Assembly (NCBI RefSeq): GCF_004027225.2
Contig: NC_044282.2
Location: 45,476,576 to 45,540,575 of the forward strand
Direction: 5' to 3'
DNA: 64,000 bases
Source: Strigops habroptila
Lineage: Eukaryota > Chordata > Aves > Psittaciformes > Psittacidae
Part shown: positions 1-11,855 of the stretch, piece after piece
How the letters are laid out: every line of letters starts with the position of its first letter
Position numbering within the stretch: the stretch's first letter is position 1
Notes under the pieces: model-generated
Databases searched by the model: none
What the model saw: only the letters and a program-made list of their open reading frames with translations
What the model was told of the DNA's origin: nothing
Made by a program: the position numbers and the translations under genes

Positions 1-3000
1 CACTGTAATTCTTTCTCCATTTTGAATCTACAGCTTGTGACTCAAACCACTTCCCACACCTTGCAGAAGGTGCGTAACTCCAGTTTTCCCACACGCTCCC
101 CATGCAAAGTCATTTTGGGCTCTCCAGACAAAAATCTGCAGTACAATTCAGAACAGGCATGAAATAAATAACCAAAAGAACACTGCACTTACTTTACTAT
201 TTCTCTTCAGAGTTAGCACAGTAAAAATCTTGGCTTTCAGTTTACCTAAATGTAACACAGAGAACAGGCACTATAAGGAGAGCGAATAACCTCCACTTTT
301 TCTAAACCACCGTTTCTTCAACAACAAACTTTTTTGCACTTATTTCATTTTGTATCTTGTATAAGGTCAGTCTCTTCAGAAGATGGTTCACTTCACCTTT
401 TTCAGCACAGATCGGGTAGATGTAAACACACAGGGTCATATTCAGAGGGCCTATATTCCTATGGGAAGCATTTTCTGCTGGCCAGCTTCAGGCCTTTGGA
501 GGCATCTCGCCAGCTTCTTGACTCAGATGCCCCAGTGCTTTCACCAGCATTATATATTCATGCTGCACTGCACTCAGTATAAAACATCACCCCCAAACCA
601 GAGCACTAGGAAGTCCAGAGTAGACGCAGATCAGCATAAACAGCCTCTATTCAACGGGGCAAGCATTAAGCTCTCTCATGAACCCTATTTTCTCCCACTT
701 TCTGAGGTAGCCCAGCCTTCCATTGACCTAGATAATGCAAAGATGATTATGCATTTGAATTTCAAAAGAACAAGTAGTGGGCTGTTAGCTCTAACTACTG
801 CACTCTAATAGGAATATACATGCATGCATACAATTATTGAACTGCTTTTAGAACAGTAAATTATTTCATTTTAACAGTAATATCTACTTATTCATGTACT
901 TGTTTTAATCAGATTTCTAAAATCCTCAAGATAATTTTTTTCTTGAGTGTGGCTATTATTTATCAGTCTGTTTTCAGCTTCATTATCTTCCTAGCACTAC
1001 CCTTCAAAACAAAACAAAACCCAACCAGAACATAACAATAACAAGCATGAGAAAACACTAATGCTGTTTATATTTAAAAGATCACTTTGAGGAAAAATTG
1101 AAATGCTGCCAAGACACTTCAGAAAAATGAGATATGCCACAAAAATAGGAAAATGGGATTTATGAAAGTTATGTGATGCCCACAGTATTAGCATGCTTCT
1201 TCACAGGGGCAAACATGAAGAAGAAATATCCCAGATGAAGTATGTTTTAATGATGGTGGCTTCAATCTATGCCAAAGCTTCATTAAAAATGATCTCTCCT
1301 GGTCTTAATGTGTTAAATGTCAGACTGTCACCCTGGTGGACACAGTCCTAGTCATCAGAATGCCTTGTTGATATTGATTATATGGTTTCCATTGCGATTG
1401 ACCAAAAAGTTTCCAAAATAGTTCATGGGTCTTTGAAAATGATGATTCATCAAAATATCAGTATTTTATGCAAATTTATTGTTTTTATTTGTTTAATAGG
1501 AAACTCCATTTTCATTTCATCATCTTGAATTTATGCATTTGTATGACAATAAAATCTTCCATAAAATTTGAAACACCGACAAATTAAAATATTTTGACAT
1601 GTTTCATTTTGCAAAACTACACCATTATTTCTATCTGGATTGAAAACGTGTGGAAAAACCTCAGAATTTCTCACAGGCGCCTTTTTCTTTTTTTTTTTTT
1701 TTTTGTAATTGGAACACTGATATTTAGAGAATAATGCTAAGAAATAAGATTAACTGAGGCACTTGGTACCCTGGTATCATTTTGGTAAGAGCAGTCCCCG
1801 CAGCAGTAAAGCTGCCTTCTCTGGAGGCAGCAAGCTTATGTATCTTCTAAGACTCCTGTCCACACCATCATTACAACAAACTCTGACCCTATCTGAAAAC
1901 CCTTGCAACAAAGATGGCTCTACAGCGTGCCCAATCTGAGCAATTCCTCATGGATGGAAAGAGCTGAATACACAGCCCTTTTGGCAGGAATGTCCTGCCC
2001 TGCAGTTAGCCCTCCTCAGAGAGCCCACAGCTGAGGCATGAACTCAGGCACTCCTGAAGGCACTGCACCCTCTCCTCATGTGGTTTCTCTAAATTCCAAT
2101 TGGTTTTATGTCAAGCTGAGAACCCTTCCAGGCAACTTTCCATTTCACCCCATCTCTCAAAGGATAAGCATTGTTATGGGGCTAGATTGTACCACCAGGA
2201 GATTGTGTCACAAGAGAGAAAGGTTGAAGCAAGCGTCAGAGGAAAAAAAACCCCTACACTCATGGAAAGGCAGAGCGGTATTTTTCAAAATCTATCTATC
2301 TTTACAATGAAGTAACGGAACCTTCTTAAGCTATGCCTTTTCCTTTCCCTCTACTCTGTACACCCAGCTGAGGTCAGGTACAGAAGCAACGTCACACTAT
2401 GTATCTGCCTCCTGCCTACTCCTTCAAACTCTCTTGACTTCTAACAAGCACCGCTGAGACCTGGTAGCCCCAGTGCTAAAAGAGGTTAAGTGACTGCTTT
2501 TCTGTTCCTGTAACAGTACTGGTCACTCTGCAGTCCTATGATATCATAGTCACATCATCCAAACACAGTAATTTTGCTGTGGTCTGAGGAAAATGAACCG
2601 CTGGGCTAATTAGAGGATGCTGTACTAGGGGACTTGCTGCCCCATTAGCACCAGTTCATAGGATGCGCTCTGACAGTGGAAAGGCTGTGCCAGGGCTCAT
2701 CCCCCTCACTTCTGTCATGCCTCCATCCCGCCAGTAATCATCACAAAACTTATTAAACTTTTGCCTTGCTAATAACTGTAAACGGTAGCTAGAAAAACAC
2801 AAAGGGACCCACAGAACAGTACGTGAATTCATTTTCAGCATACATTTTGCAAAGCAAATGACCACAGATGAGTACACCATCATCTTTGGATTTCATAAAT
2901 TCTGCAATGAAGACAAACATGGGATTATCCGGAACAGCTGGATCTGCTACAGGCATTCTGCAACGATCTCGACACTGCTGAATAACTGGATGCTTTCTGG

Positions 3001-3055
3001 AAAACGAACAAACAAAAAGTCAGCACTGTTAGATGCTGCCTGTGAGTTTTCATCC
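1..3055. other. upstream intergenic DNA, no gene seen
   Basis: This AT-rich, CpG-poor sequence lies 5' of the SOX11 CpG island. The short open frames here show no recognisable domain and no codon pattern that suggests a gene. A T-tract occurs near 1688-1704. The stretch from about 1230 to 1680 is rich in transcription-factor-like words, including an octamer beside a SOX-type core (listed separately), and is the best candidate for an upstream enhancer. That judgement rests on sequence texture only. Confidence 0.6.
1468..1483 (+). promoter_or_regulatory. octamer ATGCAAAT next to SOX core ATTGTT (candidate site)
   Basis: A perfect POU octamer (1468-1475) is followed after two bases by ATTGTT (1478-1483), the reverse complement of the SOX core AACAAT. 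POU and SOX factors pair on neural enhancers, and SOX11 is a neural SOXC gene. However, the order is octamer then SOX, the reverse of the classical SOX-then-octamer composite. In AT-rich DNA such words also arise by chance. Confidence 0.25.
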
Positions 3056-3944
3056 CTACTCCGGAGAAACCGCCCTTATCCTCAGCCTACACCACGCCGG
3101 AAGCGCCTCCAGGTGGGCGCGATGACCTCCCTTATTCGGCTTAACTCGTGGTGGGCAGGGGGAGCTCCCCACCGTCCCAAGCAGGCTGCCCGTGCTGGCC
3201 TGGAGGAGCAGCGGGCACGGCTGCCCAGCAGGCCAGAATGCCGAAGTACCGTCCGCATCCGCGGGCAATCGGATCCCCCCCGCCGCAGGAGCGCGCCAGG
3301 CCCTGCTCTGCAGCCTCGCATCCCCGCTCGCTACCGAAGCAAGCCCTGGGGGGCCGTGAAGGGACGAAACCGAGGTGCCCCGCCGCATTCCTCCGGCGGT
3401 CCACGGCCCCGGCCCCACTGCGGAGGGGAAAGCAGGCGTAGGCGGACCCGCGCCGCCGACCACCGCAGCTGCTGCGCAGACGGCGCTCTACCGCGGCGAG
3501 GGCCGCCCCGCGCACCCGCGGCGGAGGAGCAGGGAACGCGGCGGAGCCCAGTCCGGCGGGAAAGCAGCGAGGGTTAGGACAGCACCAGCACCGGCCGCCC
3601 GGCCCCCCTCCCGCCGGGGGGCTGTCGCGCCGCCGCTGAGGGGGCTGCGGAGCGCCAGCGCCCCCTACCGCACGTCGCTCTGACCCGCGCGGGGCTCCGC
3701 GGCCTCATGAGGAGAGAGGACCACGGAGAAGCCGCCACCGCCCCACTCCCCGCTCGGCTCCGCACCCGGCTGCGGCCCGCGGCGGAGACCAGCGAGCGAA
3801 GCCCCCCGCAGAGGTGCCGCCACCGCCTCCCGGGCAGGGGGACGGGCCACTGAGAGCTCGAAAGAGCGATCGGCAGCCGCTCCCTGCGTGGGGGGTGTGT
3901 CAGCTTGGGGAGGGCGGGGGGGGAAAAGGGTTGGCTGATAAAGG

Positions 3945-4020
3945 CTGTGGGCGGGGCGGTGGGCGGGGAGGAGCGCCGCCATTGGCCGGCGGCGGGAGTG
4001 ATGTCACCTATATGAAGCGC
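3945..4020 (+). promoter_or_regulatory. SOX11: SOX11 core promoter
   Basis: Tandem GC boxes (GGGCGGGG-type, about 3949-3967) precede an inverted CCAAT box (ATTGG, 3981-3985), a CRE-like word (TGATGTCA, about 3999-4006) and a TATA-like element TATATGAA (4009-4016). The order and spacing are those of a standard RNA polymerase II promoter, giving an expected start site near 4040. No ATG occurs between that point and the SOX11 start codon, so no upstream ORF would interfere with translation. The exact start site is inferred. Confidence 0.65.
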
Positions 4021-4039
4021 TGATAACTAGTTGGGCGAG

Positions 4040-4349
4040 GAGCCGCGAGTTTCGCAGAAGGTGGAGCGCGCGCGGCAGGGCGGGCGGCGCGAGGCCGGGT
4101 GCAGGGGCAGAGCCGAGCTGCACGAGCCCGGCCCGGCCGCGGGGCTGTGGGCAGCGCGCGCGCCCGCCCGCCGGTCGCCCCGCGGGCTCCGCCTCGCAGC
4201 GCGGCGGAGGCTCGGCCCGGCTCGGCTCGGCTCTGCTCGGCGCGCCGCAGGGGCAAGGTGCGGCGGCGGGAGGGGGCGGCAACGGCGCAGCGGCTTTGTT
4301 GGCTCGGAGCGCAGCGGCGGGAAGAGCGGCGCCTCGTTGAGAGCCCACC
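4040..4349 (+). other. SOX11: SOX11 5' untranslated region (inferred)
   Basis: About 310 bases of very GC-rich sequence lie between the inferred start site and the coding start. There is no ATG in it. It contains CGGCT/GGCTC repeats around 4210-4240. The start edge depends on the TATA-like element and is approximate. Confidence 0.5.
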
Positions 4350-5561
4350 ATGGTGCAGCAAGCGGAGAGTGCGGAGGCGGAGAGCAACCTGCCCCGGGAA
4401 GCAATGGACACAGAAGAGGGAGAGTTCATGGCTTGCAGCCCCGTCGCTTTGGACGAGAGCGATCCGGACTGGTGTAAAACGGCGTCGGGGCACATAAAGA
4501 GACCGATGAACGCGTTCATGGTATGGTCTAAGATCGAGAGGAGAAAAATCATGGAGCAGTCTCCGGACATGCACAACGCGGAGATCTCCAAGCGCCTGGG
4601 CAAGCGGTGGAAAATGCTGAAGGACAGCGAGAAGATCCCGTTCATCCGAGAGGCGGAGAGACTGCGGCTCAAGCACATGGCCGATTACCCCGACTACAAA
4701 TACCGGCCCAGGAAAAAGCCCAAAATGGACCCGTCGGCCAAGCCCAATGCCAGCCAAAGTCCGGAGAAAAACGCACCCACCAGCAGCGGCGGCAGCAAAA
4801 GCGCCAAGAGCTCCAGCAAGAAGTGTAGCAAGCTGAAAGCCTCCTCCGCCTCCTCGCCCCCCAAGCCGGGAGCCAAAGCCGCCCACCACGGGGACTACGC
4901 GGGGGACGAGTACGTCTTCGGCACCCTCAAAGTGAGCAGCAAGACGGTCAAGTGCGTCTTCATGGACGAGGAGGACGACGAGGAGGAGGACGAAGACGAG
5001 CTGCAGCTGCGGATCAAGCAGGAGGCGGAGGACGAGGAGGAGGACGAGGAGCCGGGGCCGCAGCAGCTACGGCGGTACAACGTGGCCAAAGTGCCGGCGA
5101 GTCCCACCTTGAGCTCCTCGGCGGAGTCCACCGAGGGGGCTAGCCTCTACGAGGAGGTACGGGGCGGCGCCGCGGCGGCGGGCGGCGGCAGCAGACTCTA
5201 CTACAGCTTCAAGAACATCACCAAGCAGGGCCCGCCGCCGCCGCAGCAGCCGCCCGGCCTCTCCCCAGCCTCCTCCCGGTCCATCTCCACCTCGTCGGGC
5301 GGCAGCGAGGAGGCGGACGACCTGCTCTTCGACCTCAGCCTCAATTTCTCTCAGCACGGCCACGCCGCCGCCGAGCTGGGGGCGGGTGCCGCCGCCGGGA
5401 ACCTCTCCCTCTCGCTGGTGGACAAGGACCTGGATTCCTTCAGCGAGGGCAGCCTCGGCTCCCACTTCGAGTTCCCCGACTACTGCACCCCGGAGCTGAG
5501 CGAGATGATCGCGGGCGACTGGCTGGAGGCGAACTTCTCCGACCTGGTGTTCACGTACTGA
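4350..5561 (+). CDS. SOX11: transcription factor SOX-11 (SOXC group), single exon
   Basis: This encodes a 403-residue HMG-box transcription factor. SOXC proteins bind the minor groove at AACAAT-like sites in the nucleus and drive neuronal and mesenchymal differentiation genes. The HMG box covers about residues 48-116 and shows RPMNAFMVW (51-59) and the ending [13 protein letters not shown] Ser/Lys-rich linker follows, then an acidic stretch (about 206-234), Gly/Ala- and Pro-rich low-complexity segments, and the conserved C-terminal transactivation domain (about 363-403, ending in SDLVFTY). The start ATG has an excellent Kozak context (CCACCATGG), and no intron is needed, as in other SOXC genes. 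The acidic tract and C-terminus favour SOX11 over SOX4 and SOX12. Human SOX11 is longer (441 aa); the difference lies in the low-complexity regions. The frame is intact. Confidence 0.98.
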   Translation: MVQQAESAEAESNLPREAMDTEEGEFMACSPVALDESDPDWCKTASGHIKRPMNAFMVWSKIERRKIMEQSPDMHNAEISKRLGKRWKMLKDSEKIPFIREAERLRLKHMADYPDYKYRPRKKPKMDPSAKPNASQSPEKNAPTSSGGSKSAKSSSKKCSKLKASSASSPPKPGAKAAHHGDYAGDEYVFGTLKVSSKTVKCVFMDEEDDEEEDEDELQLRIKQEAEDEEEDEEPGPQQLRRYNVAKVPASPTLSSSAESTEGASLYEEVRGGAAAAGGGSRLYYSFKNITKQGPPPPQQPPGLSPASSRSISTSSGGSEEADDLLFDLSLNFSQHGHAAAELGAGAAAGNLSLSLVDKDLDSFSEGSLGSHFEFPDYCTPELSEMIAGDWLEANFSDLVFTY

Positions 5562-5603
5562 GCGGCGGCGAGGAGCGGCGGAGCCGGAGCGGCGCGACGC
5601 CGG

Positions 5604-5640
5604 CGATGATGATGATGATGATGCTGATGATGATGATGAT
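5604..5640 (+). repeat. GAT/ATG triplet microsatellite after SOX11 stop
   Basis: A run of GAT triplets with one CTG interruption starts about 43 bases after the stop codon. It is in the 3' UTR, so its length does not affect the protein. Confidence 0.95.
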
Positions 5641-5641
5641 T

Positions 5642-5722
5642 AAAAAAAAAAAGTCTTGTTTTCTTTAAAAAAAAAAAAAAAAAAATCTGAAAGTTAGTTC
5701 CGAGCCCGGGAGTTGTGATTTT

Positions 5723-5755
<33 letters not shown>

Positions 5756-5776
5756 TTTTTTTTTGTTTTTTTTTTA
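5642..5776 (+). repeat. A-tracts followed by T-tract in proximal SOX11 3' UTR
   Basis: An A11 run (5642-5652) and an A19 run (5667-5685) are followed 39 bases later by a T30 run (5725-5754), which continues as T-rich sequence to about 5776. In RNA the A19 and U30 runs could pair as a hairpin of up to 19 base pairs. Homopolymers this long are also prone to sequencing and assembly slippage, so exact lengths are uncertain. Confidence 0.9.
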
Positions 5777-6984
5777 CTTTTTTTTTAATTGCATTTGGTG
5801 ATCACAACAACAACAGCAAAGGCAAATGGGACTGGGGGAAAAAATGATACAGAAGGCGTTGTTTGAAGCTTGTCGGTCTCTGATTGAAGTCTGGAAGATG
5901 GTCTGCAAAGAAGTCTTGTGGCAGCACAACTGTTACTCAAGGGGGTTTGTGGATTTTTTATTTTTTTTTCCCGTGAGAGATCTTAAAGAACTGTTCTAGT
6001 TTTTTTGTTTTTATTATTTTTCCGAAAGGGACCATTGCAACTTTTTTTGGAGGGAGAAAACTGATGTCTTCTATGCATCCGATTCTTAACAAAGCTGCAG
6101 GGAGCTTGAAAAAATGCAGACTGTACAAACGCTTACAAATAACTGAACTGACTTAAGATCAGAGTTTACTTTTCAGATCAAATTGTTTATGGTTTTACAA
6201 ATGTGATTTCTACTTGCCAACTTTTTTTTTTGTAACTTGTTCCCTTATACCTCCTTGATTGAATACCAGACAGCCTAGACCTCAGTACAAAAAGGTATTG
6301 AAACATTTTTGATACATAACAGACCTCAGTCTTTTTTAAAAATTAATATATTTTCAGGCGTATTTTTGTACAGTGAAAAGGGAACATTCTTGCTGTGTTT
6401 TTTCAGTAAGACTTTTCAGGCACTTCTTCCCTTTTATTTTCTTTTTTTTTTTCCTCTGTTTTTAGCATGCAAGTTTGTTGGTACGTTACGTCCTGGTTTT
6501 AAAAGGATTAAAATTTTAAAAAAATAATCCTTGCATCTAAAGGCCTTGTGGTTTTAAAAAGAAAGAAACAAACACTTTTTTTGTACAGCTATAGTTCAGA
6601 TTTGTTCAATATTTGTAGGTAAAGATTTATTGAAAATGGTGATATAGACCTCAGAGCTGTTATCTTAGTTTAAAAGATTGTATATGTACTGTACTATAGT
6701 AGGACTTTATGTATCTCATACGCTGTGATATGTGGATGGGGCCCCAGATGGAAGGTATGAAACTGGATTCTCGATTTTACAAAAAAAAAAAAAAAAAAAA
6801 AAAAGAAAAAAGAAAAAAGGCACATAGTTAAAAGTTTCTCATATTGTGCAATATAATCTAAAGTACAGACCATCTGCATATTTTGTAGCAAATGATGGCA
6901 AAAGCAGACTTGTGCACTGTCAACATCATAGCCTGTTTTTTTTTTTTTTTTTTTAACGCTGAAAGTCTGTATTTTGACAATTTT

Positions 6985-6990
6985 AATAAA
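6985..6990 (+). terminator. SOX11: proximal polyadenylation signal AATAAA
   Basis: A canonical AATAAA lies 1.42 kb after the stop codon, with T/GT-rich sequence following (GTATCGCTATTAGTGTCTGT region). It would produce a SOX11 mRNA of about 3 kb. Confidence 0.6.
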
Positions 6991-7189
6991 TCAGCTGGAA
7001 CTGATAGAAACTCGTATCGCTATTAGTGTCTGTAGAAGGAACGCTGGAGATGCCGTGTTGTCACCCCTTGCCTGCGGAGGAGCGGTAGTTGTAGGCTGTT
7101 GTGTGTGACCGTAGCTAGGGGGGAAGGAGAGTAAGGACTGCTTCTTTTCTTTGCCTTTTTTTTTTTTTTTTTCCGCCTCCCGTCGCCTT

Positions 7190-7640
7190 TTCCCCCCCTC
7201 CCCGGTTTTGCTCCGCGGGGCCCGGTGAGTGCCAGCCTGCCGCGGCGGGGTCTCTATTAGGCGGGGCGCGGGCTGGCTTGCTGCGGATCGGGCCGGGTGG
7301 TGGCAGGTTGGCTCATCCTGGGTGCTTTCGCCTCTCCCGTCTCCCCCCCAGCCCGGTGAACGAGCCCGGCTCCCCGGGGGACGCCCCGCCGGTCCCCCGC
7401 GTCCGGTTTCTGGGAAGGTGGGCGCGGCTCCCCACCTCCACCGCCCTGGTCCTCTCCCCGCTGCGGTTTTTGTACTCCCCCTTTCCCGTTTTTTGATGAA
7501 TAGCCTGGGCGAGACCTGAGGCGGAGATGCTCGGCGTAGTGGGGCTGCATCTCCTCCGCCCCCCGCCAGAGCTCGGTCCGGCGGGGCGGCCCCGGCCCCG
7601 TTCCGGTGAGCTGCCCGGGGGACAGGGGCAGGAGGGGGTA
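7190..7640. promoter_or_regulatory. second CpG-rich block 3' of SOX11
   Basis: About 450 bases of GC- and CpG-rich DNA are flanked on both sides by AT-rich sequence, starting 200 bases after the proximal poly(A) signal. A donor-like word (CGGTGAGTG) occurs near 7224. The open frames across it are GC artefacts without recognisable domains. It may be an orphan CpG island acting as promoter or enhancer for a noncoding RNA, or a GC-rich part of the SOX11 3' UTR. Confidence 0.55.
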
Positions 7641-7995
7641 TGAGCTTCTGCTGTAGGTGAGCAGACTTTTTCAGTGTGCTTTTTTTTTTTTAAATTTTTT
7701 TTTTTTTTTTAACCTTAGGAGCCATCAGATTTCAGTTGTGCACTCTGAAGTAAGTGCTGATGGCAACGAACAGACTCACAAGGTGGGAGTTTGTTTCTCA
7801 AGAAGTTTACTTTTTATCTGATAGGCATTGGTAAATTATTGTTTGGGGTTGGTTTTTTTTTTTGTCTCCACTAATTAATGATCCAGCTGTTTACAGGGAC
7901 AATTCACTGTGCTGGTATTTTGGTGGCAACCACTGCTACAGGCTTTCAGACTTGCTGAAATGAAAATCCTGCATACACATTTGTAAGGCATAATA

Positions 7996-8031
7996 AAACA
8001 TAACATTAAAACCTGCATGCATGTTATGTTT
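7996..8031. repeat. inverted repeat, 11-bp arms
   Basis: AAACATAACAT (7996-8006) and its exact reverse complement ATGTTATGTTT (8021-8031) are separated by 14 bases. If the SOX11 3' UTR is long, this would form a hairpin in that RNA. Confidence 0.8.
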
Positions 8032-11000
8032 AATCAAAGACAACTCTTAGGCATTTAAGTGGTGAGATATCTTACTTTAGGTTAGTTAAACTGGTAGTAA
8101 AATGATTAATATAATCTGATCTCTTTCTAATAATAATAATAAAACACTCATGATTCTAAATAAAAGTTGTTTGGCCTAAATCTTTGCTATCAGAAAAGAG
8201 ATATAGCATATCTGGGAACTCAAATTTATGTCTTGCATTGTGATAATTCTTTATGAGAAACTGTGTTTTAAAACAAACTTAATTACAATATACAAGATAT
8301 CCTTGGCAATGGATAGTCCTCAATAAAACAGAGTTTCTTGAATTTTCAGTTTTTGGTCTCAAATGATTAGTGTGTTCTCCATGTAATAACTTAGAAATCA
8401 GATTGAAAACAAATGACATTTATCTCTTCTAAGGCAAAGGAGTGAAAGAAAATAGATACACTGAAGTGCTCTAGCCTAGCCATTCACTATCCTGCTATCG
8501 AAAATCTGGTTTTGGGCTAGGGTGATGGAGTAAGTTGATCAGGTTCTAAGTCTTAAAACTGAGCCAAAATTCTCTTAGTAATTCTTGAAGCTATCATGAG
8601 AGTAGAGGGACTTGTTCTTCCAGTCCCTTTCTTCTGATATGCATCCTTGTTTATTAAAGTGATAATAGGCAGTGTCATTAAACATTTGTGCTTTACAGAT
8701 GTTCAATGAGTTATGAGCAATTATGGTCAAATATAGGCTGTGTTTAGTTTGCATTATAATAAGGTCTGTGTCTCAGCCTACAAAAGTTTTGACTCGCGTA
8801 TGCTTTTGGAAGCTGTTTTTAAAATTACCATTTAAAATATTAGTCAAGGATACATGATGTAAAGGATCCAAGTATAGAACAGTCAGGCAAATTTTAAAAG
8901 AGCAACAGGTCTACTTTAGTCAATTAATAGCCACTCAGAAGTATCTTTTCTTTCTTCTAGATGGGAATTATACAATATTGTATCAGAGGAATTATTCTGA
9001 GTGAAGGTATATGATGCAGGGAAACAATTTTTTGTCCAGACAGTTGAGTTTCTTTTATTTCAGAGTTTATTGTTGCATATTGCTCAAGGGAAAATTAGAT
9101 AGTGTTCTGTTTAAGCCACTGCATTGTTAGGGCTGAAGTTCGATGCTGTTGAATGCCTAAGCTCCTGCTGATCTCAGCAAGAGTAAAAACCCAATCTTCT
9201 TGTCATGAAAAATAGCATCTGCTAAGCTACTCTTTTTTTTTCTTTTTTCTCTTTTGTCGTATCTGATAATATTCATACCTTCTGTTTCTCTTTTGTTTTC
9301 CAGTGTTCATAGGAATCCTTGTTGACATGCTAGAGCAGTCCTGTTGCAGGCTTAGTATCTCCTGTGGCCTTTTATTCCACATTCTTTGCATTTGTCTCTG
9401 TACAATACTACTCTAAGTGTAATAGGATTCAGTGGTGGAAGGGAGAAAAATGAGCTTTTTTAATGTGGAAAGACAATTTACTTGCTAACACTGAGGATGT
9501 CAACTCAATGTAAGACCTAACCAAACATTCTGATTCTCTTTTAATTTTGAAGTGAACATTTGTAAACTTACCATTTTTCCCCTTTTGTTGTTTTTATTAT
9601 GTTTTTCCTATCCTCCTTTTAAAAGAACCACAACTAAGAAATATTTTCTTCCTTAAAGTGCAGTCTTTTTCAAATGTGGTAGAAAGACTCATTCCAAGCA
9701 TCCTTTGAGCGCTACATGCTCTTTAGGCATTCGCTGTCATTCAGATGAAACTTCTTTGAGTCTATTGAATGTGATTTGCATCTGTGCAGTCTGATCCTTC
9801 ACTCATGCCTGTCTGAGGAAAGTGCAACTCTATTGTTACACCGAGGTAAAACTAGTGTGGGGTCAAAGTCAGGGCCATAGAATTTTTAGGTGTTTAATAC
9901 TCAATACAGCTTACGAAGTTCCTTTTTACATCTTCACAATTGTTGCCTAGTAAGGCCTTAAACCTGCACTGGTTAAAAACAAAAAAAAATTCTCATTGAG
10001 CTTAATGGGAGTTTTTGCCGCAAGGGCTGCTGGCAGGATAGGTGTCTTAGTTCCTCCTAACCTTCATTTGTAAGCGTGGCCAGGAAAAAAAACAAACAAC
10101 AAAAACTTAACACAATGAGTTGCCTTACATTTCCCCTACTATACAGTTGTATTCCTTTGGTTTATTTCCTTTCCCCTCACCCACATCGAAGGCTGTGATT
10201 GTTTTTGTTTTTATTAATTTTTTTGCACACTACCTATACCAATTAACTGCCTAATTAGTTTTATCTTCTTTACATGGATGCAGTGAATTTGTAAGAGAAT
10301 TTCACAAGCAAGTAGTTTTTTAGTGAGTTTAAAGTAAATAGAGTTTTAAAGACCTATTTTTATATTCAATATAAAGCACAAATGTGCAGAAAGTGTAGAA
10401 TGACTTACCAAAAGGGAAACAAAAGTTCGTAATATTTCATGTATAAAAGTAATACCTTCTTTGGGTTTGAGATTCTCTTAGAAAACCCAATACTTATGCC
10501 AGTGCAAAGATAGGATTATTTTAAAAACTCTTAGAAAATTGTGATTGACAGCAATTTCAAAGGAATGACTTCTGTAGATACAAGGAAACCCCTAAAGCAA
10601 TATGGATAATAAGGGGTGAATGGTTTTCAATGATGAACAACAACCTGGAAGTGTGAGAATGGAGGTTTCAATCCTTATTAATTAATCAAATTTCTTCTTT
10701 TGTGGTTAGTTACATCTGGATTTTCCGTGAAGTGCAATCTTGCAGGGTGAAAAAGTGCAAGGGCACCAAACTTCTAAGATTTGCAAATACTCAGAAGCAG
10801 GTTCGGTTTGGAATTATCTGTTATTAATTAGGGATTTAGATTTTGGTAATTCCCACTTCCAAGAAAATCAAGACACCAATTTACCTCTTGAAGAAATTTG
10901 ATCAAATAATAGTGATTAATCCAGGAACTCCCATTGTCACAATTTGTTTTTGTTTCCATCGTCCTGCTTATCTCCAAAACCAACTTGCCTCAACTCCTGG

Positions 11001-11810
11001 TGAAACCAGGGAGAAGAGTTATATGCCATTGTTAGTTCATTTACAATTTGTATCTGGTTTTGCTCTTGTACATATGTTGGCGTTTTGGAGTCTTTACATA
11101 AATGCTGTGATACTTTTTTTCCTCTTTTCTTTAATTTTTTTGGTGGGCTGTTTTAAAATGGAGGCCTGTTTTCCAGTGTGGGACTTTCGATGGTTACAAC
11201 ATTTCAATGATGTTGCATGATGGCCACAGGTGGGGGAAATTGAATGTTTTAGAGCAGTTTTTCAAGCATGACACTTTTAAAATATGTAATTTCAAAGACT
11301 TTTCAAGGCCACATGAAATTAGTTTTCATAGCCACTCCAGGTCTTGGGGGGAAAAGCTGAAAAGTACTTTTGTTTAGAAGTCTGAGTGATGGTGGGGGGG
11401 AAACCTTTTCTTGAGGTTTTTGCATGCCAGTGCACGGCCTATTGCTGTGAGAGAAGGAAGATGGTAAGGCTGCTTGAGGCAATGCACTGGAGGACAAAGT
11501 GTTTTCTAGCACTAGAAAAAGAAAATGCATGGCAAAGTTTCGTCTTCTAGTAGACTATATAGCATGCAGAGTTTAGTATGTGTCAAAACAGTGTATGACA
11601 TTGCTGTATCAAAGTTGTAAAATTAAGCATTATTTATTGAAAACTATGTATTTTTTTTGTAAAAACCTGATCACCTAGAGGATTAATATCAGTGACTTGT
11701 GCTAGTGCTACAAACTTAACCAGCTTCTTTACTACAGTACTTGATATGCAGTGTTAATGCTCAGGGTTGAAACCAGTCCACTCCAATGTCTTTTTCTGCA
11801 AGAGTTTTTA

Positions 11811-11855
11811 AATAAAGGAACAACATAATGCAATTGTTCAAAAGACTCTAATAAA
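11811..11855 (+). terminator. SOX11: distal polyadenylation signals, paired AATAAA
   Basis: Two AATAAA hexamers (11811-11816 and 11850-11855) are followed by a GT/T-rich downstream element (GTGTTTTTATGTGG at about 11878-11891, then a T-run). This is the usual arrangement of a strong cleavage site. The implied 3' UTR of about 6.3 kb is close to the mammalian SOX11 length. Confidence 0.5.

Larger units (their letters stand above)
3060..5620. other. CpG island spanning SOX11 promoter and coding exon
   Basis: GC content and CpG density rise sharply at about 3060 and stay high through the promoter, 5' UTR and coding exon, dropping just after the stop codon where GAT repeats and A/T tracts begin. 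Large islands of this kind are typical of developmental regulator genes. Many long open frames on both strands in 3060-4350 are a by-product of the low stop-codon frequency in GC-rich DNA and are not called as genes. Confidence 0.85.

Noticed and set aside
383..808. 141-codon open frame
   Set aside because: Low-complexity, AT-rich composition with no recognisable motif, upstream promoter or splice context; likely chance.
2858..3577. 239-codon open frame upstream of SOX11
   Set aside because: It enters a CpG island where stop codons are rare; overlapping long frames exist on both strands, and no domain or homology is recognisable.
7229..7519. Open frames in the second CpG block
   Set aside because: Several overlapping frames on both strands, Pro/Arg/Gly-rich, without domains; explained by GC content.
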